Source: Ignavibacteria bacterium RBG_16_34_14
GTDB taxonomy: Bacteria; Bacteroidota; Ignavibacteria; Ignavibacteriales; Ignavibacteriaceae
DNA: 64,000 nt
Direction: 5' to 3'
Assembly: GCA_001802865.1 (NCBI GenBank)
Contig: MHAF01000098.1
Coordinates: forward strand, 35,245 to 99,244
This document shows positions 63,182 to 64,000 of the stretch, piece after piece. The notes beneath the pieces are model-generated. The model did not search any database. It was not told the DNA's origin and saw only the letters and a program-made list of their open reading frames with translations. How positions within the stretch are numbered: position 1 is the first letter of the stretch; the number at the start of each line of letters is the position of its first letter. Made by a program: the position numbers and the translations under genes.

Positions 63182-63242
63182 CAACATCTCCCTTTAAAAT
63201 TGTGCAGCAGAATATTTCATCCGCTGCACATATTAAATAAAA

Positions 63243-64000
63243 TTATTTCAAAAGAACCATTTTGCGTGATTGAACAATATTATCAGCTCTTAATTCATAA
63301 AAATAAATTCCACTTGATAGATTGCCTGCATCAAATGTTACAGAATAAGTTCCATTACCTAAAACTTCACCGTTTACTAATGTAGCTACTTCTTCACCAA
63401 CTAAATTATATACCTTCAGGTAAACAGCACTTTGCTTTGGTACTTCAAATTTAATTGTTGTAGCAGGGTTGAATGGATTAGGATAATTCTGCAATAAATT
63501 ATATGCTGTTGGGGGACCGAGTGGAGATTCTTCCGGTTTAACACTAAGAGGACCCGGTACAAAATTGAGAACAGCAAAATATTGAGAATTATTTAAGTTA
63601 TAAAATCCCGGATCACCATTTCCAAATGGATCTCCAAATGGATCATCCGGTATATTCGGCTGCCAGGTGTAATATGCGTATGCATCACCTGCATTAATAT
63701 CATAAGACCAGTGTCCCTGACTTCCACCAATATTAAAACCAACACGTCCCTGGGAATTTACATTGGGATGGTAGATTGCAAGCTCAAGATTCCAAATTCC
63801 ACTCGAGGAATCTATAGATATCGCCCATCTTGCAAAATCTGATGCAAGAAAAACTTTCTGTGAATCAGACATATCAAAGCAAGTACGGTATTCTTCGGGT
63901 ATATAAGTTAGAGCTTCATTATTTAATGTAACCTGATCGCCAAGTATTAAATAATGATATGGACCATCGGGTGCTGCATATACATTCCCATCATAGGTTA
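63243..64000 (-). CDS. C-terminal part of a type IX-secreted carbohydrate-binding-like protein (cut by window edge)
   Basis: The frame is open from the right edge through TAA at 63243-63245, about 252 residues. The part nearest the edge (FARWAISIDSSSG, WNLELAIYHPNV and GRVGFNIGGSQG) resembles a CBM9/DOMON-type beta-sandwich, which often binds sugars. A Gly/Pro/Asp-rich linker follows. The last ~85 residues are a type IX sorting domain beginning LLQNYPNPFNPATTI and ending SRKMVLLK. The N terminus and any catalytic domain lie beyond the window. The internal Met at 63872 is not the real start. Confidence 0.8.
   Translation of the reverse strand, partial: TYDGNVYAAPDGPYHYLILGDQVTLNNEALTYIPEEYRTCFDMSDSQKVFLASDFARWAISIDSSSGIWNLELAIYHPNVNSQGRVGFNIGGSQGHWSYDINAGDAYAYYTWQPNIPDDPFGDPFGNGDPGFYNLNNSQYFAVLNFVPGPLSVKPEESPLGPPTAYNLLQNYPNPFNPATTIKFEVPKQSAVYLKVYNLVGEEVATLVNGEVLGNGTYSVTFDAGNLSSGIYFYELRADNIVQSRKMVLLK

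Overview
The window is a carbohydrate-utilisation island from a low-GC, Gram-negative member of the Bacteroidota/Chlorobi lineage, most likely an Ignavibacteria-type organism. The evidence is direct: type IX secretion C-terminal domains (the NYPNPFNP motif) on secreted enzymes, a PorV/PorQ-like outer-membrane protein, Oar-like TonB-dependent receptors, and Tat- and Sec-exported glycosidases. The organism call is an inference from these features. No tRNA, rRNA, CRISPR array, integrase or transposase was seen. Nearly all genes lie on the minus strand in tightly packed runs with many 4-base stop/start overlaps.

Region 1 (1-10060, minus strand) is a galactan/galactose operon. It runs galT, GH53 endo-galactanase, a secreted clan GH-A glycosidase, aldose 1-epimerase, galK, a sodium:sugar symporter, a small membrane protein and a GH2 beta-galactosidase cut by the window edge. 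Arabinogalactan-type chains would be cut outside the cell and galactose imported and passed into the Leloir pathway.

Region 2 (10061-14866) holds a divergent regulatory gap with an 11-bp inverted repeat and, on the plus strand, an Oar-like TonB receptor gene broken by three single-base indels. A terminator and gene debris follow: a dehydrogenase start with an in-frame stop, and a receiver-like ORF lacking the phospho-acceptor Asp.

Region 3 (14867-32523, minus) is a mixed sugar-catabolic run. It has a gluconolactonase-like propeller, a PhyH dioxygenase, an NHL propeller, an ABC solute-binding lipoprotein without permeases, a nucleoside hydrolase, xylulokinase, two aldo/keto reductases, a cupin, a mannose-6-phosphate-isomerase-like protein, a GH2 enzyme and an epimerase. 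Embedded in it is a complete-looking MtaB/MtaC/MtaA-type corrinoid methyl-transfer set (24160-26253 and 31330-32523). Its most interesting reading is cobalamin-dependent O-demethylation of methylated sugars, which is a hypothesis.

Region 4 (32499-44353, minus) has five tandem GH10-like paralogues, four with Tat signals. All five lack several substrate-binding residues that define classical xylanases. Two are in the same frame, separated by a single TAA. An MFS transporter and a GH42-like enzyme follow.

Region 5 (44441-55907, minus) holds a TIM-barrel isomerase, a Gfo/Idh/MocA dehydrogenase, an unclassified glycosidase-like protein, an AllA-like cupin, a GH39-like secreted glycosidase, an aldo/keto reductase, rbsD, rbsK and a giant GH106-like glycosidase.

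Region 6 (56016-64000, minus) is an envelope module: a PorV/PorQ-like protein, a large secreted protein with a type IX-like tail, an intact TonB receptor, a zinc-type alcohol dehydrogenase and the C-terminal part of a type IX-secreted protein running off the right edge.
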